IMG/VR virus record: IMGVR_UViG_3300034082_000698
Location: 1 to 22,330 of that record
Source: a virus
Strand: one strand, 5' to 3'
Length of the DNA: 22,330 nt
Every line of letters starts with the position of its first letter. The first letter of the stretch is position 1. A program made the translations under genes and the position numbers. The notes below the pieces were generated by a model. It made no database searches. It had not been told where the DNA came from and saw only the letters and a program-made list of their open reading frames with translations. Positions 6,891-13,894 of the stretch are shown piece after piece.

Positions 6891-7480
6891 TGTCAGTATC
6901 TAATCTTTCTACGGGTATGCGCCCTGGCGTATGTACGAGCACCACTAGGCCCACGGTTCCTTACGAAGGTCAAATGATTTATGAGACTGATACGGACATG
7001 GTTGCTATCTGGAATGGCACCGCATGGCGTTACATCTCTGCGACTACACCAACTAACGGAACAGTTTTACAGGTTGCCCATGGCTCTACATCTATTGAGT
7101 CATCGGTTTCAACGGCTGGCATTTGGCAGTCCACCAATGTGTTGGCATCTATTTCTCCAAAAAGCACCTCAAGCAAAGTTTTAATTCAAGCAAGTTTGCA
7201 ATATAGAGTTGAGCAAGCAGCAGACTCTGGAGTTGGTTTAATGCTTAGGAGAAGTGGAAATGCCGTATATACTGATAGTAATTTCTACGGAATGGGCTAT
7301 TCATCAAATGCTTCAGGAAGTTCAACTAGAGCATTTTTTCAATTTTTAGATAATCCAGCATCCACATCATCTACTTTGTATGAAATATTTGCACAAAGAA
7401 GAGGGAGTGGCGCTGCTGTATCTTTTCAAGACGATAGTCTCTATGCCTCTACAATCACCCTAATGGAGATTGCAGGGTAG
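6890..7480 (+). CDS. Tail fibre protein with EGQ/DTD N-terminal module, second member
   Basis: This is a 196-residue protein. Residues 11-48 (RPGVCTSTTRPTVPYEGQ, then YETDTDMVAIWNGTAWRY) match the N-terminal module of the protein at 6283. Residues 55-196 form a beta-rich domain with SSKVLIQASLQYRVEQ, LMLRRSGNAVYTDSNFYG, FFQFLDNPASTSSTLYEIFAQRRGSG and ITLMEIAG. This resembles the C-terminal tip found in many aquatic phage fibres (a pattern of SxVLIxxxLxY and LxLxR followed by xLxEIxG). It is the last gene of the overlapping chain: a 37-nt gap with a good ribosome binding site follows. Receptor binding is inferred. Confidence 0.72.
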   Translation: MSVSNLSTGMRPGVCTSTTRPTVPYEGQMIYETDTDMVAIWNGTAWRYISATTPTNGTVLQVAHGSTSIESSVSTAGIWQSTNVLASISPKSTSSKVLIQASLQYRVEQAADSGVGLMLRRSGNAVYTDSNFYGMGYSSNASGSSTRAFFQFLDNPASTSSTLYEIFAQRRGSGAAVSFQDDSLYASTITLMEIAG

Positions 7481-7517
7481 CACCTGCTACACTCTCAACA
7501 TACCAAAGGAGCCTTAA

Positions 7518-7658
7518 ATGGAACTACAAACTGATGACCTTATAAATGGCCTACTTGAAGAAGTAAAGCGCCTTACCCTTGAAAACATCGCTTACAAGGC
7601 AGCATTACAGAAACTTCAAGCAGTCCCTATGGGCGCAATGCCCGATACAGAAGAGTAA
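7518..7658 (+). CDS. Small coiled-coil protein, unknown
   Basis: This is a 46-residue protein (starts MELQTDDLINGLLEEVKRL, ends MPDTEE). AAAGGAG at 7505-7511 lies 6 nt before the ATG, one of the clearest ribosome binding sites in the window. Residues 5-36 have heptad-like spacing of Leu/Ile (DLINGLLEEVKRLTLENIAYKAALQKL), so a short coiled coil is likely. The TAA directly abuts the ATG of the large S74 spike gene. It may be a small structural or assembly factor for the spike (inference). I do not recognise a family. Confidence 0.65.
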   Translation: MELQTDDLINGLLEEVKRLTLENIAYKAALQKLQAVPMGAMPDTEE

Positions 7659-9542
7659 ATGCACAGCCCACACCCTATCTATAGAGCACTAGTTACTTAC
7701 TCCAGTTCAACAACTGGAGAGATTCGTGTGAAGATTCCCGCATTGCTGGGCGCTGATTCTGAAGTACCAATCTCTTATATTGGGCGCAAAGTACCTTGGG
7801 TAGTTCCTACTGTAGGTGACCAAATAGTAGTAACGTCAGATGACACTAATCTGACTAACCTATTTTGGGTACAGACTGATGGCAATACAAGTCCTTTAGG
7901 TGGTGTTACTTCTAATATTGCTGGCACGGGTATTTCTGTAACAGGGGGTACTGGTGCAGTGACAATAACTAACACAGGAGTGACTTCGTTTACTTCTTCG
8001 TCTGGGTTAAGTACCAACACGAGTGCGACTGGTGCCATTTCTGTTACCAACACTGGAGTAACTTCTATTGCTGTGGGTGGTTCAGGTTTGTCAAGGTCAG
8101 GTGCTACTGGTGCTATTACTTTGACTAACACAGGAGTGACTTCGTTTACTTCTTCGTCTGGCTTGAGCACAAACACCTCTGCTACTGGTGCAGTGAGTAT
8201 TACCAACACTGGAGTGACATCTAATGTTGCAGGAACGGGAATCTCTATATCTGGTGGTACGGGAGCCGTAACAATTACCAATACTGGCGTTACTTCAGTC
8301 GTAGCAGGTACTGGCGTTTCTGTTTCAAGCGGTACTGGTGCAGTTACTATAAGTATTGGACAATCTGTTGCTACAAGCGCATCTCCTACCTTTGCGTCTA
8401 TTACTGCTACTGGAACAGTAACTGCAAGTGGTAATGGTGGTGCAATACTTGGTGCGTGGACAGCAGATGCTACTTGGGCAAGCGTAAGAGGCAGGAATGG
8501 TTATGTACTTGTAGGTAACACGGGTAGTGATTATAATGTTTATGTCCGTACTTATCATAACTCCAGTGTTCACATTGGGGGAAACGGCAACAACACCCTG
8601 TCTGTTGACTCATCGTCAGCCTCGGTAACTGGAGGCATGGGTGTATCTGGTGCCTTGAATGCGTATTCAATTCAAGGTAACGCCAACGTTGCTGGTACAG
8701 GTAACGCCTCACACCATCCGTCAGGTATTTACTCCACAGGCAGTAACTGGCTTTATGGAACAATGTTTTTAAATGCTAATAATATCGGTACTTCAGGCTC
8801 ACAAGACCACGGCGCTAATCAAATTTACGCAAAAGATTGGTTTCGTTCATGGGGTAACACTGGTTGGTATAACCAAACCCATGGTGGTGGTATGTACATG
8901 ATTGACTCCACATGGGTTCGTACTTATGGCAGTAAAAACTTCTACGTTGACGCTGAAATTCGTGCTAATGGTTCTTTCTCGTCTAATCAAAGCAGACAGC
9001 GTGGCTCATACGGTTCAATAACTGTTGGTTCTAATGGTCGTTCAGGAGACTGGGGCGGTATTGAATTTGTTTCGCCCGAAGGTCAAACCCTCATGGTGAA
9101 ACAATACAACTACTCAGGTATGTACACGGACAACAGTACTTGGAACTGGTTATGGAACTTCAGCACCTTAGAAGTTGGTTCAGACGAAAGATTCAAGCGA
9201 GAAATAGAGCCATTGAGTGTTGGCTTAAACTTTATTGAATCGCTAGAACCTATTTCGTATTTGCGTTTAACAGAAAGAACTGATGACGACCCTGAGGCAA
9301 CACAAGAGGGTTACTACTACGGGTTTACTGCGCAGAATGTACGGTCAGCATTAGACGCTGTTGGCGAAACAAGAGATGTACGAATACACGACATTGGTGG
9401 TCCTGACATGGGCCTGGTTGCTTGCACAGAAGATGCAGTATATGACCGTCAATACATTGGTATTACTGAGTTCATTGCGCCAATGGTGCAGGCTATTAAA
9501 GAACTTAGCGATAAGGTAAAAGCCCTAGAAAAAGTACAATAA
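7659..9542 (+). CDS. Tail spike/fibre with C-terminal S74 intramolecular chaperone
   Basis: This is a 627-residue protein. Residues 8-73 (GEIRVKIPALLG, WVVPTVGDQIVVTSDD, LFWVQTD) look like a small OB-like attachment domain. Residues 82-234 hold six tandem 25-26-residue repeats each starting GVTS. Residues 235-500 are a beta-rich shaft and tip. From S508 to the end is a peptidase S74 domain (chaperone of endosialidase, PF13884): SDERFKREIEPL, FIESLEPISYLRL, YGFTAQNV, and a final helix (MVQAIKELSDKVKALEKV). S508 and K513 fit the Ser-Lys dyad that cuts the chaperone off after the fibre trimer folds. No glycanase motif is recognised in the shaft. The gene directly abuts the small gene upstream. 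Confidence 0.88.
   Translation: MHSPHPIYRALVTYSSSTTGEIRVKIPALLGADSEVPISYIGRKVPWVVPTVGDQIVVTSDDTNLTNLFWVQTDGNTSPLGGVTSNIAGTGISVTGGTGAVTITNTGVTSFTSSSGLSTNTSATGAISVTNTGVTSIAVGGSGLSRSGATGAITLTNTGVTSFTSSSGLSTNTSATGAVSITNTGVTSNVAGTGISISGGTGAVTITNTGVTSVVAGTGVSVSSGTGAVTISIGQSVATSASPTFASITATGTVTASGNGGAILGAWTADATWASVRGRNGYVLVGNTGSDYNVYVRTYHNSSVHIGGNGNNTLSVDSSSASVTGGMGVSGALNAYSIQGNANVAGTGNASHHPSGIYSTGSNWLYGTMFLNANNIGTSGSQDHGANQIYAKDWFRSWGNTGWYNQTHGGGMYMIDSTWVRTYGSKNFYVDAEIRANGSFSSNQSRQRGSYGSITVGSNGRSGDWGGIEFVSPEGQTLMVKQYNYSGMYTDNSTWNWLWNFSTLEVGSDERFKREIEPLSVGLNFIESLEPISYLRLTERTDDDPEATQEGYYYGFTAQNVRSALDAVGETRDVRIHDIGGPDMGLVACTEDAVYDRQYIGITEFIAPMVQAIKELSDKVKALEKVQ
7902..8360 (+). repeat. Six tandem ~26-residue beta-repeats in the spike
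   Basis: There are six in-frame units of 25-26 codons, each starting GVTS and mostly ending TGAxxxTNT (residues 82-234). Units 2 and 4 are almost identical (FTSSSGLSTNTSATGA), and units 1 and 5 are close (AGTGIS, GGTGAVTITNT). The ABCBA-like order suggests duplication of multi-unit blocks. It probably forms a trimeric beta-shaft whose length can vary by unit gain or loss. Confidence 0.85.
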
Positions 9543-9561
9543 TAGAAAAGTCTAAATGTTG

Positions 9562-9573
9562 TAAACTATAACC
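9562..9573 (+). promoter_or_regulatory. Possible leaderless promoter (-10) for the lysin gene
   Basis: TAAACT at 9562-9567 fits the actinobacterial TANNNT -10 pattern and ends exactly 6 nt before the ATG at 9574. No Shine-Dalgarno sequence lies in between and no clear -35 is seen. The same geometry recurs at 10104. Confidence 0.35.
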
Positions 9574-10101
9574 ATGACAAGAAAATACTCTTATTACCCC
9601 AGTTTTGACGGAAAAAAGGCACAGCCTGGGACTGAAAAACTCGCTGCGCTTTGTGCGGCTAGGTGGAAAACCAAGAACCTGGGGATTTATTCTCCAAGAT
9701 TGATGCGAAATTCTAAGACCGAGGGTAAGAAAATTGGTGACCCTGGTATGGAAAAGTATTTAAGTGTTCATGCTACTGGAGCCGCTGTAGACATCGGTTA
9801 TGACGACCGCAAGGTTGGCGTTGCCATGTGGGACTGGTTTATTAAATATACTTTGGAACTTGGTATTGAAGAAATCCATGACTATGCCTTTGACAAAGAC
9901 CCTAAAGATAAAACACCTGGCTATGGAAGAGGCTTCAGGTGCTCAAGAGGAGAAAATTCTCAAGGCATAAAATTATTTACCGTTGACGATAATGCTGGTT
10001 CATTCGGGGGCAAGTGGTTGCATTTAGAATTATCTCCTGCAATGGCAAAAGATGCTGCAAAATTTGAAGCAGCGTGGCGGGCACTCCCTAAGCCTGAGTA
10101 A
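9574..10101 (+). CDS. M15-like zinc peptidase, probable endolysin
   Basis: This is a 175-residue protein. SVHATGAAVDIGY (residues 64-76) matches the SxHxxGxAxD metal-binding motif of M15 peptidases (VanY, phage L-alanyl-D-glutamate endopeptidases), giving ligands H66 and D73. WLHLEL (148-153) supplies the second motif, with H150 as the third ligand. Such enzymes cut peptide cross-bridges of peptidoglycan. No signal peptide or separate cell-wall-binding domain is visible, so release would need a holin; two holin-like proteins lie at 14932 and 17097. The position after the fibre island and before the packaging genes suits a lysis role. The exact bond cut cannot be told from sequence. Confidence 0.75.
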   Translation: MTRKYSYYPSFDGKKAQPGTEKLAALCAARWKTKNLGIYSPRLMRNSKTEGKKIGDPGMEKYLSVHATGAAVDIGYDDRKVGVAMWDWFIKYTLELGIEEIHDYAFDKDPKDKTPGYGRGFRCSRGENSQGIKLFTVDDNAGSFGGKWLHLELSPAMAKDAAKFEAAWRALPKPE

Positions 10102-10103
10102 GG

Positions 10104-10115
10104 TAAAATAGCCTT
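10104..10115 (+). promoter_or_regulatory. Possible leaderless promoter (-10) for the KTSC-like gene
   Basis: TAAAAT at 10104-10109 is a near-consensus -10 hexamer ending exactly 6 nt before the ATG at 10116, with no Shine-Dalgarno sequence between. It has the same spacing as the site at 9562. No good -35 is visible. Confidence 0.4.
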
Positions 10116-10637
10116 ATGGCAGACAACTTCAGCGGGTACTACGCCGCTCAACGAGAAGAGAATAAGCGTCAACGTGAAGTTGGTGAACTTATTAAACAAC
10201 GCCGTTTGCGTGAAGCCCGTGGCGAAGAACTATCTGAAGAAGAACAGCAAGCATACCAAGAGCAGTTTGAATCTCGTACTTTTGGTGCTTACCAAGTAAC
10301 CCCACTTCCTAATAAGCCTGAAAACTACGGGCGTGGTCCAACTAAAAGTACTCGTGTTATTGCTCATAAGTTTGTACCAGGTTCTAGAAGTTCTGACCAA
10401 GCCTTAGGTCGTGAAGTTATCAACTCTGGTACTGTCTATGTAAAGTTTGCAAGACCTTCTAAACAACAGGGTGGCGATGCAACCTATAAGTATACTAATG
10501 TACCTGTTGCTACCTACGATTCTTTTCGTGGTTCTAACTCAAAGGGTCGTTTTATCAACAGCCCGTTAAACACAAACAACCCACAAAGGGTTACTCCTGG
10601 TAGTGAAGAATATGAAAGATTTTGTTCTGATTTGTAA
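10116..10637 (+). CDS. KTSC-domain-like protein
   Basis: This is a 173-residue protein. Residues 8-53 are highly charged and helical (QREENKRQREVGELIKQRR, then ARGEELSEEEQQ). Residues 105-152 resemble a KTSC domain: GTVYVKFAR, YKYTNVPVATYDSF, SNSKGRFIN. KTSC domains are small, found alone or attached to phage and bacterial proteins such as Lys-tRNA synthetase-like ones, and their function is uncertain. The gene lies 14 nt after the lysin gene, behind a -10-like hexamer. The lack of a ribosome binding site fits a leaderless message. The role is unknown; the domain call is moderate. Confidence 0.55.
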   Translation: MADNFSGYYAAQREENKRQREVGELIKQRRLREARGEELSEEEQQAYQEQFESRTFGAYQVTPLPNKPENYGRGPTKSTRVIAHKFVPGSRSSDQALGREVINSGTVYVKFARPSKQQGGDATYKYTNVPVATYDSFRGSNSKGRFINSPLNTNNPQRVTPGSEEYERFCSDL

Positions 10638-10642
10638 ATAAT

Positions 10643-11059
10643 ATGAAAAAGTTAATTGGTTATGGCTCACTGAGCCTTTTTGTTGCATCATTCCTACTAT
10701 CACCCGTAGCATTCATTCTTTGGGGTTCTCAAGGTATTTGGCTTTGTGTCATTACCGCTAATACATTTGGGCGCATTGTCTTAAAAGACACACTCAATAC
10801 CCTGCAAGTTGTTGGTCCTGTTTATTGGATTACTCGTGATTATGTCCCTAAAGGCACACGCTTTGCAAGTATTGGCTTTATGAAGCAGATTGATGAACCA
10901 TGGCGTGTAGGTACAGGTCTTCATTTAAACTTGTGGAAGCGTACTTTCCAAATTGGTATCTGCCATAAGCAGCATTACACAAACTCTATGGATGGTGAAC
11001 TGTCCGTTGTTGGTGGTAGGTTGATGGACACAGCACCTACGGAAATCGGAGCATGGTAA
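10643..11059 (+). CDS. Membrane protein of unknown function
   Basis: This is a 138-residue protein. Residues 5-28 (IGYGSLSLFVASFLLSPVAF) and about 32-47 (WLCVITANTFGRIVL) are hydrophobic, so it probably has two membrane segments, or a signal anchor and one more. The remaining ~90 residues are mixed (VPKGTRFASIGFMKQIDEPWRVG, LNLWKRTFQIGICHKQH) and could lie in the cytoplasm or periplasm. No family is recognised. The start lies 5 nt after the preceding stop, with no ribosome binding site. The position near the lysin allows a lysis-related role, but nothing in the sequence proves it. Confidence 0.6.
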   Translation: MKKLIGYGSLSLFVASFLLSPVAFILWGSQGIWLCVITANTFGRIVLKDTLNTLQVVGPVYWITRDYVPKGTRFASIGFMKQIDEPWRVGTGLHLNLWKRTFQIGICHKQHYTNSMDGELSVVGGRLMDTAPTEIGAW

Positions 11060-11280
11060 TGATTTGGAAGCGCAGTGCCCCTACTAAAGAACTTCACCCC
11101 CGCATTAAGAAGTTAGACACCCCATCACTTCTGTCATGGATGGATACCACATTGATGAGCGTAGGTATGGCTTATGATGGCTGGCGTTACAAGGACAAGT
11201 CTCCTGAGCAGGTAAACGAAGCACTTGATGTTTTGAATGACCTTTGGGAAGAAATTTCTAATAGAAGCATTGACAAATAG
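11059..11280 (+). CDS. Small conserved-looking protein, unknown
   Basis: I chose ATG 11059 because it overlaps the upstream stop (TAATG) and GGAG at 11048-11051 sits 7 nt before it. An in-frame ATG at 11053 would be only 1 nt from that site. The protein has 73 residues: a basic start (MIWKRSAPTKELHPRIKK) followed by helices (LLSWMDTTLMSVGMAYDGWR, QVNEALDVLNDLWEEI). The layout recalls small helical proteins in actinophage genomes, but I cannot assign a function. Its last codons hold a TTGACA -35-like element. Confidence 0.6.
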   Translation: MIWKRSAPTKELHPRIKKLDTPSLLSWMDTTLMSVGMAYDGWRYKDKSPEQVNEALDVLNDLWEEISNRSIDK

Positions 11281-11300
11281 GTCTACCTAAATGCTAATAT
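11270..11300 (+). promoter_or_regulatory. Promoter-like site upstream of the terminase
   Basis: There is a perfect TTGACA at 11270-11275, a 19-nt spacer, and TAATAT at 11295-11300 preceded by TG (extended -10 TGCTAATAT, 11292-11300). The spacer is slightly long. TGCTAACAT at 15144-15152 is nearly the same extended -10. A transcript would start near 11307 and include the hairpin at 11346-11382. Confidence 0.5.
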
Positions 11301-11345
11301 GACAAGAACGAAGATTTCGGTGTTCCCTTTCCACCGAGTCTTCTA

Positions 11346-11382
11346 GGGGGTCCCACTTTCTTCCCTCCTGTGTGGGACCCCC
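11346..11382 (+). terminator. Perfect 11-bp hairpin before terL (terminator or attenuator)
   Basis: GGGGGTCCCAC (11346-11356) and GTGGGACCCCC (11372-11382) are exact reverse complements around a 15-nt loop. No U-tract follows, so it is not a classical intrinsic terminator, although actinobacterial terminators often lack one. It ends 17 nt before the chosen terL ATG and lies downstream of a promoter-like site. It could therefore end upstream transcription, act as an attenuator, or control translation. Confidence 0.7.
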
Positions 11383-11399
11383 GACTTCGCCCTTCGTGT

Positions 11400-12965
11400 A
11401 TGCTTGATTACGTGACAGTACTTGACGAATCAGAAATTGAAGAATACGAACAGGCGGAAGACCTTGATGAAACCTCTGCCGAGTTTCTTGACAACCTAGT
11501 TAAAAGGTTGGTCATCTTTACAGAAGAGTTCTGTGACGTTGAGTTGTTCCCATATCAGGTGCCCATTGCTTACCGCTTGATTGAATCCATCGTCATTGGA
11601 GATGGTGAAGAAATAACAGTTATTGCAACCCGCCAGTCAGGTAAATCAGAAGTACTTTCTAATGTCTGTGCGTCCCTTATGGTCATCCTTCCTAAGTTGG
11701 CTAAGGTGTACCCAACATGGCTTTCTAAGTTTGAAAAGGGTTTTTGGGTTGGGGTATTTGCGCCAACTGAAGACCAAGCCGATACCGTCTTTGGTCGTAT
11801 CGTTTCAAAACTGACAAGTGACCATGCCCTACAGTTCTTGCTTGACCCTGAGATTGACGACAAAGCCGCTTCTGGTGGTTCCCGTGGTAAGGGCAAACTC
11901 ATCAGTCTAAAGAACGCTGGTTCTATTTGCCGTATGCAGACCTGTAACCCTAAAGCAAAGATTGAGTCTAAAACCTACCACTTCGTTCTTATTGACGAGG
12001 CTCAAGAAGCCGATGAGACAATGATTGCTAAATCAATCAAGCCCATGCTGGCGTTCAACAACGGTTCTATCTGTCTTACTGGTACCGCTACCCGCTACAA
12101 GTCTTACTTCTATAAAATGATTCAATATAACAAGCGTAGGTCTGTAGGCGGTAAATCAAAGCGCCAGCAACACTTTGAGTATGACTGGAAGGTAGCGGCT
12201 AAGTACAACAAGAACTACCTGAACTTCATTTCTAAAGAAAAACTCCGTATTGGGGAAGACTCAGACGAATTCCAAATGTCTTACATGAATCGTTGGATTC
12301 TTGAAAAAGGTATGTTTGTCACTGAAGAGCGCCTAGACCGTATGTATGATGCCTCCATGAACGTTGTAAAGCAATGGTGGCGTACGCCCGTTGTGGCTGG
12401 CATTGACGTAGCCCGTTCAAATGACTCCACGGTTGTGACAGTCGTATGGGTTGACTGGGACCATCCAGACCCATTTGGGTTCTATGAACACCGTGTACTC
12501 AACTGGCTTGAGATTAACAACGAAGAATGGGAATCTCAGTATTTCCAGATTATTGACTTCCTGCGTAATTACGACTGTATGCGTATTGGCGTGGACTCCC
12601 AAGGTGTCGGTGGTGCTGTAGCGGAACGCTTGCAACTTCTTCTTCCTGATATTGAAGTTCTGGCAGTTACCTCAGATGCCAAGAATCAGAACGAACGGTG
12701 GGTGCACCTAACAGAACTCATTCAGCGTGACCAACTTGTAATTCCTGGACATTCTAAAGCCCGCAGAATACGAAACTGGAAACGGTTTAACCAGCAAATG
12801 TCTGACCTTGAAAAGATTTATCGGGGACCTTATTTGCTTGCGGCTGCCCCTGACGAAAAGGGTGCGTTTGACGACTACCCCGATAGTTTGGCTATTGCTT
12901 GTCAAATGAGCACGCAGGATACTATGCCGACCATTTTGGTGGCAGATAATCCTTTTTTCCGCTGA
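11400..12965 (+). CDS. terL: Terminase large subunit
   Basis: This is the DNA-packaging motor and headful or cos nuclease. I chose ATG 11400 (521 residues). An in-frame GTG at 11370 would begin inside the hairpin loop, and neither start has a clear ribosome binding site. The ATPase half shows Walker A ATRQSGKS (residues 76-83), Walker B VLIDEA (196-201) and a coupling-type LTGTATR (227-233). The nuclease half has an RNase H-like acidic set: D336 in AGIDVARSNDST, D399 in IGVDSQG, and D491, D492 and D495 in FDDYPDS. Length and motif order fit the family. A small terminase is not adjacent; the HTH protein at 15206 is the best candidate. Confidence 0.92.
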   Translation: MLDYVTVLDESEIEEYEQAEDLDETSAEFLDNLVKRLVIFTEEFCDVELFPYQVPIAYRLIESIVIGDGEEITVIATRQSGKSEVLSNVCASLMVILPKLAKVYPTWLSKFEKGFWVGVFAPTEDQADTVFGRIVSKLTSDHALQFLLDPEIDDKAASGGSRGKGKLISLKNAGSICRMQTCNPKAKIESKTYHFVLIDEAQEADETMIAKSIKPMLAFNNGSICLTGTATRYKSYFYKMIQYNKRRSVGGKSKRQQHFEYDWKVAAKYNKNYLNFISKEKLRIGEDSDEFQMSYMNRWILEKGMFVTEERLDRMYDASMNVVKQWWRTPVVAGIDVARSNDSTVVTVVWVDWDHPDPFGFYEHRVLNWLEINNEEWESQYFQIIDFLRNYDCMRIGVDSQGVGGAVAERLQLLLPDIEVLAVTSDAKNQNERWVHLTELIQRDQLVIPGHSKARRIRNWKRFNQQMSDLEKIYRGPYLLAAAPDEKGAFDDYPDSLAIACQMSTQDTMPTILVADNPFFR

Positions 12966-13015
12966 AATATGATACCCTTATATACAAGTAACCCCAGTCC
13001 CTTTTGGAGGATTTT

Positions 13016-13417
13016 GTGAACGTAGCACCCGCCCCGATGTTCCCTGAGAAGTCGCCCACCATGTTTGAGCGTGGCTTTGCGCCATCAATCCCTATGAACA
13101 AAGGTCCTCTTCGTTTTGAAGAGGGTGTCGCAACTGACACCGATGTTCCTAATGATTTCGCACAAGGCGCATACATGGACACCGCTCCATCGCCATTGCG
13201 TATGAACCATAACAACCCAGAGATGTTCTACAAGCACCCAGAGCAGACAATGCGTGAGCGTGCTCACGTAGGTGCCGCTTCATGGATTGAAGCCCCTGCG
13301 GTCCTCTCAGAGTTCGTACAGGGCGCTGTAGCAGGCGATGGCATGCCATCCTTTGAGTATGAGTACAACACGGGTGGACACATGAACCGTCCAAACCCAA
13401 CTGTAGTTTACGACTAA
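13016..13417 (+). CDS. Hypothetical protein after terL
   Basis: I chose GTG 13016 because GGAGG at 13006-13010 is 5 nt upstream. A TTG at 13004 would put the ribosome binding site inside the gene. The protein has 133 residues and is rich in Pro, Met and Asn: APAPMFPEKSPTMFERGFAP, then NHNNPEMFYKHPEQ, and a Gly/Asn-rich end (EYEYNTGGHMNRPNP). There are no membrane segments or Cys. I recognise no family. The location between terL and the head genes and the strong ribosome binding site suggest a well-translated, possibly virion-associated protein (inference). Confidence 0.65.
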   Translation: MNVAPAPMFPEKSPTMFERGFAPSIPMNKGPLRFEEGVATDTDVPNDFAQGAYMDTAPSPLRMNHNNPEMFYKHPEQTMRERAHVGAASWIEAPAVLSEFVQGAVAGDGMPSFEYEYNTGGHMNRPNPTVVYD

Positions 13418-13420
13418 ATA

Positions 13421-13894
13421 ATGGACTACGGCGAAGCACCAACTCCTGGTGCCGCCGAAGACTCTGAACCTACGCCGTACCAAACGTCACTGCGTATCCA
13501 GAGTGCTGAAGGTGGTATACCTATTGCAGCAGTTTACGCTGGTTTTAAAACTACGTATAACTTCAAGCCTGCGGCTGCTGCTAGACGCATGGCTTTTGCA
13601 GAGGCTGCGGCACATTACAAATACTTTGAAGCGGCTACAGCCATTCATAACCCCTATGTGCCACCACGCCGTAGTCCAAAAGGCGGTATTGACCGTCAGC
13701 GCCGTTTAACAGGCAATGGTGAAATCTTTACAGACCCACTAGATGCTTTCAAGCCTCAGCGGTTTAAGTCTACAAAACTCAACGACCCTTCACGCCTGAC
13801 CTACAAATCAGGTGGACCAAGTCGTTGGGAGAAAAAAGGACGGTCTTCGTACCGTGCCGCAAACCCCGACAATGTTGATGGAGTTGATTACTGA
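13421..13894 (+). CDS. Hypothetical basic protein
   Basis: This 157-residue protein starts 3 nt after the previous stop. Residues 1-20 are acidic and Pro-rich. Residues 50-75 are Ala-rich and helical (KPAAAARRMAFAEAAAHYKY). Residues 85-157 are strongly basic with Pro/Arg/Lys (PPRRSPKGGIDRQRRL, FKPQRFKSTKL, RWEKKGRSSYR), which would suit nucleic-acid or scaffold contact. No known domain is recognised. The stop overlaps the start of the Gp88-like gene (TGATG), so the two are probably coupled. Confidence 0.65.
   Translation: MDYGEAPTPGAAEDSEPTPYQTSLRIQSAEGGIPIAAVYAGFKTTYNFKPAAAARRMAFAEAAAHYKYFEAATAIHNPYVPPRRSPKGGIDRQRRLTGNGEIFTDPLDAFKPQRFKSTKLNDPSRLTYKSGGPSRWEKKGRSSYRAANPDNVDGVDY

Noticed and set aside
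7775-8281. Long minus-strand open frame opposite the spike repeats
   Set aside because: It mirrors the repetitive coding of the S74 spike, has repeated low-complexity sequence (VTPVLVxVTAPV), and has no ribosome binding site or family match.
10099-10116. TAAGG/CCTTA inverted repeat around the 10116 start
   Set aside because: The 5-bp stem is too short to stand out; the -10-like reading is simpler.
11370-11399. GTG at 11370 as the terL start
   Set aside because: It lies in the hairpin loop with no Shine-Dalgarno sequence; ATG 11400 is preferred, though neither is certain.
13004-13015. TTG 13004 as start of the protein after terL
   Set aside because: It would put the GGAGG at 13006-13010 inside the gene; GTG 13016 is correctly spaced.
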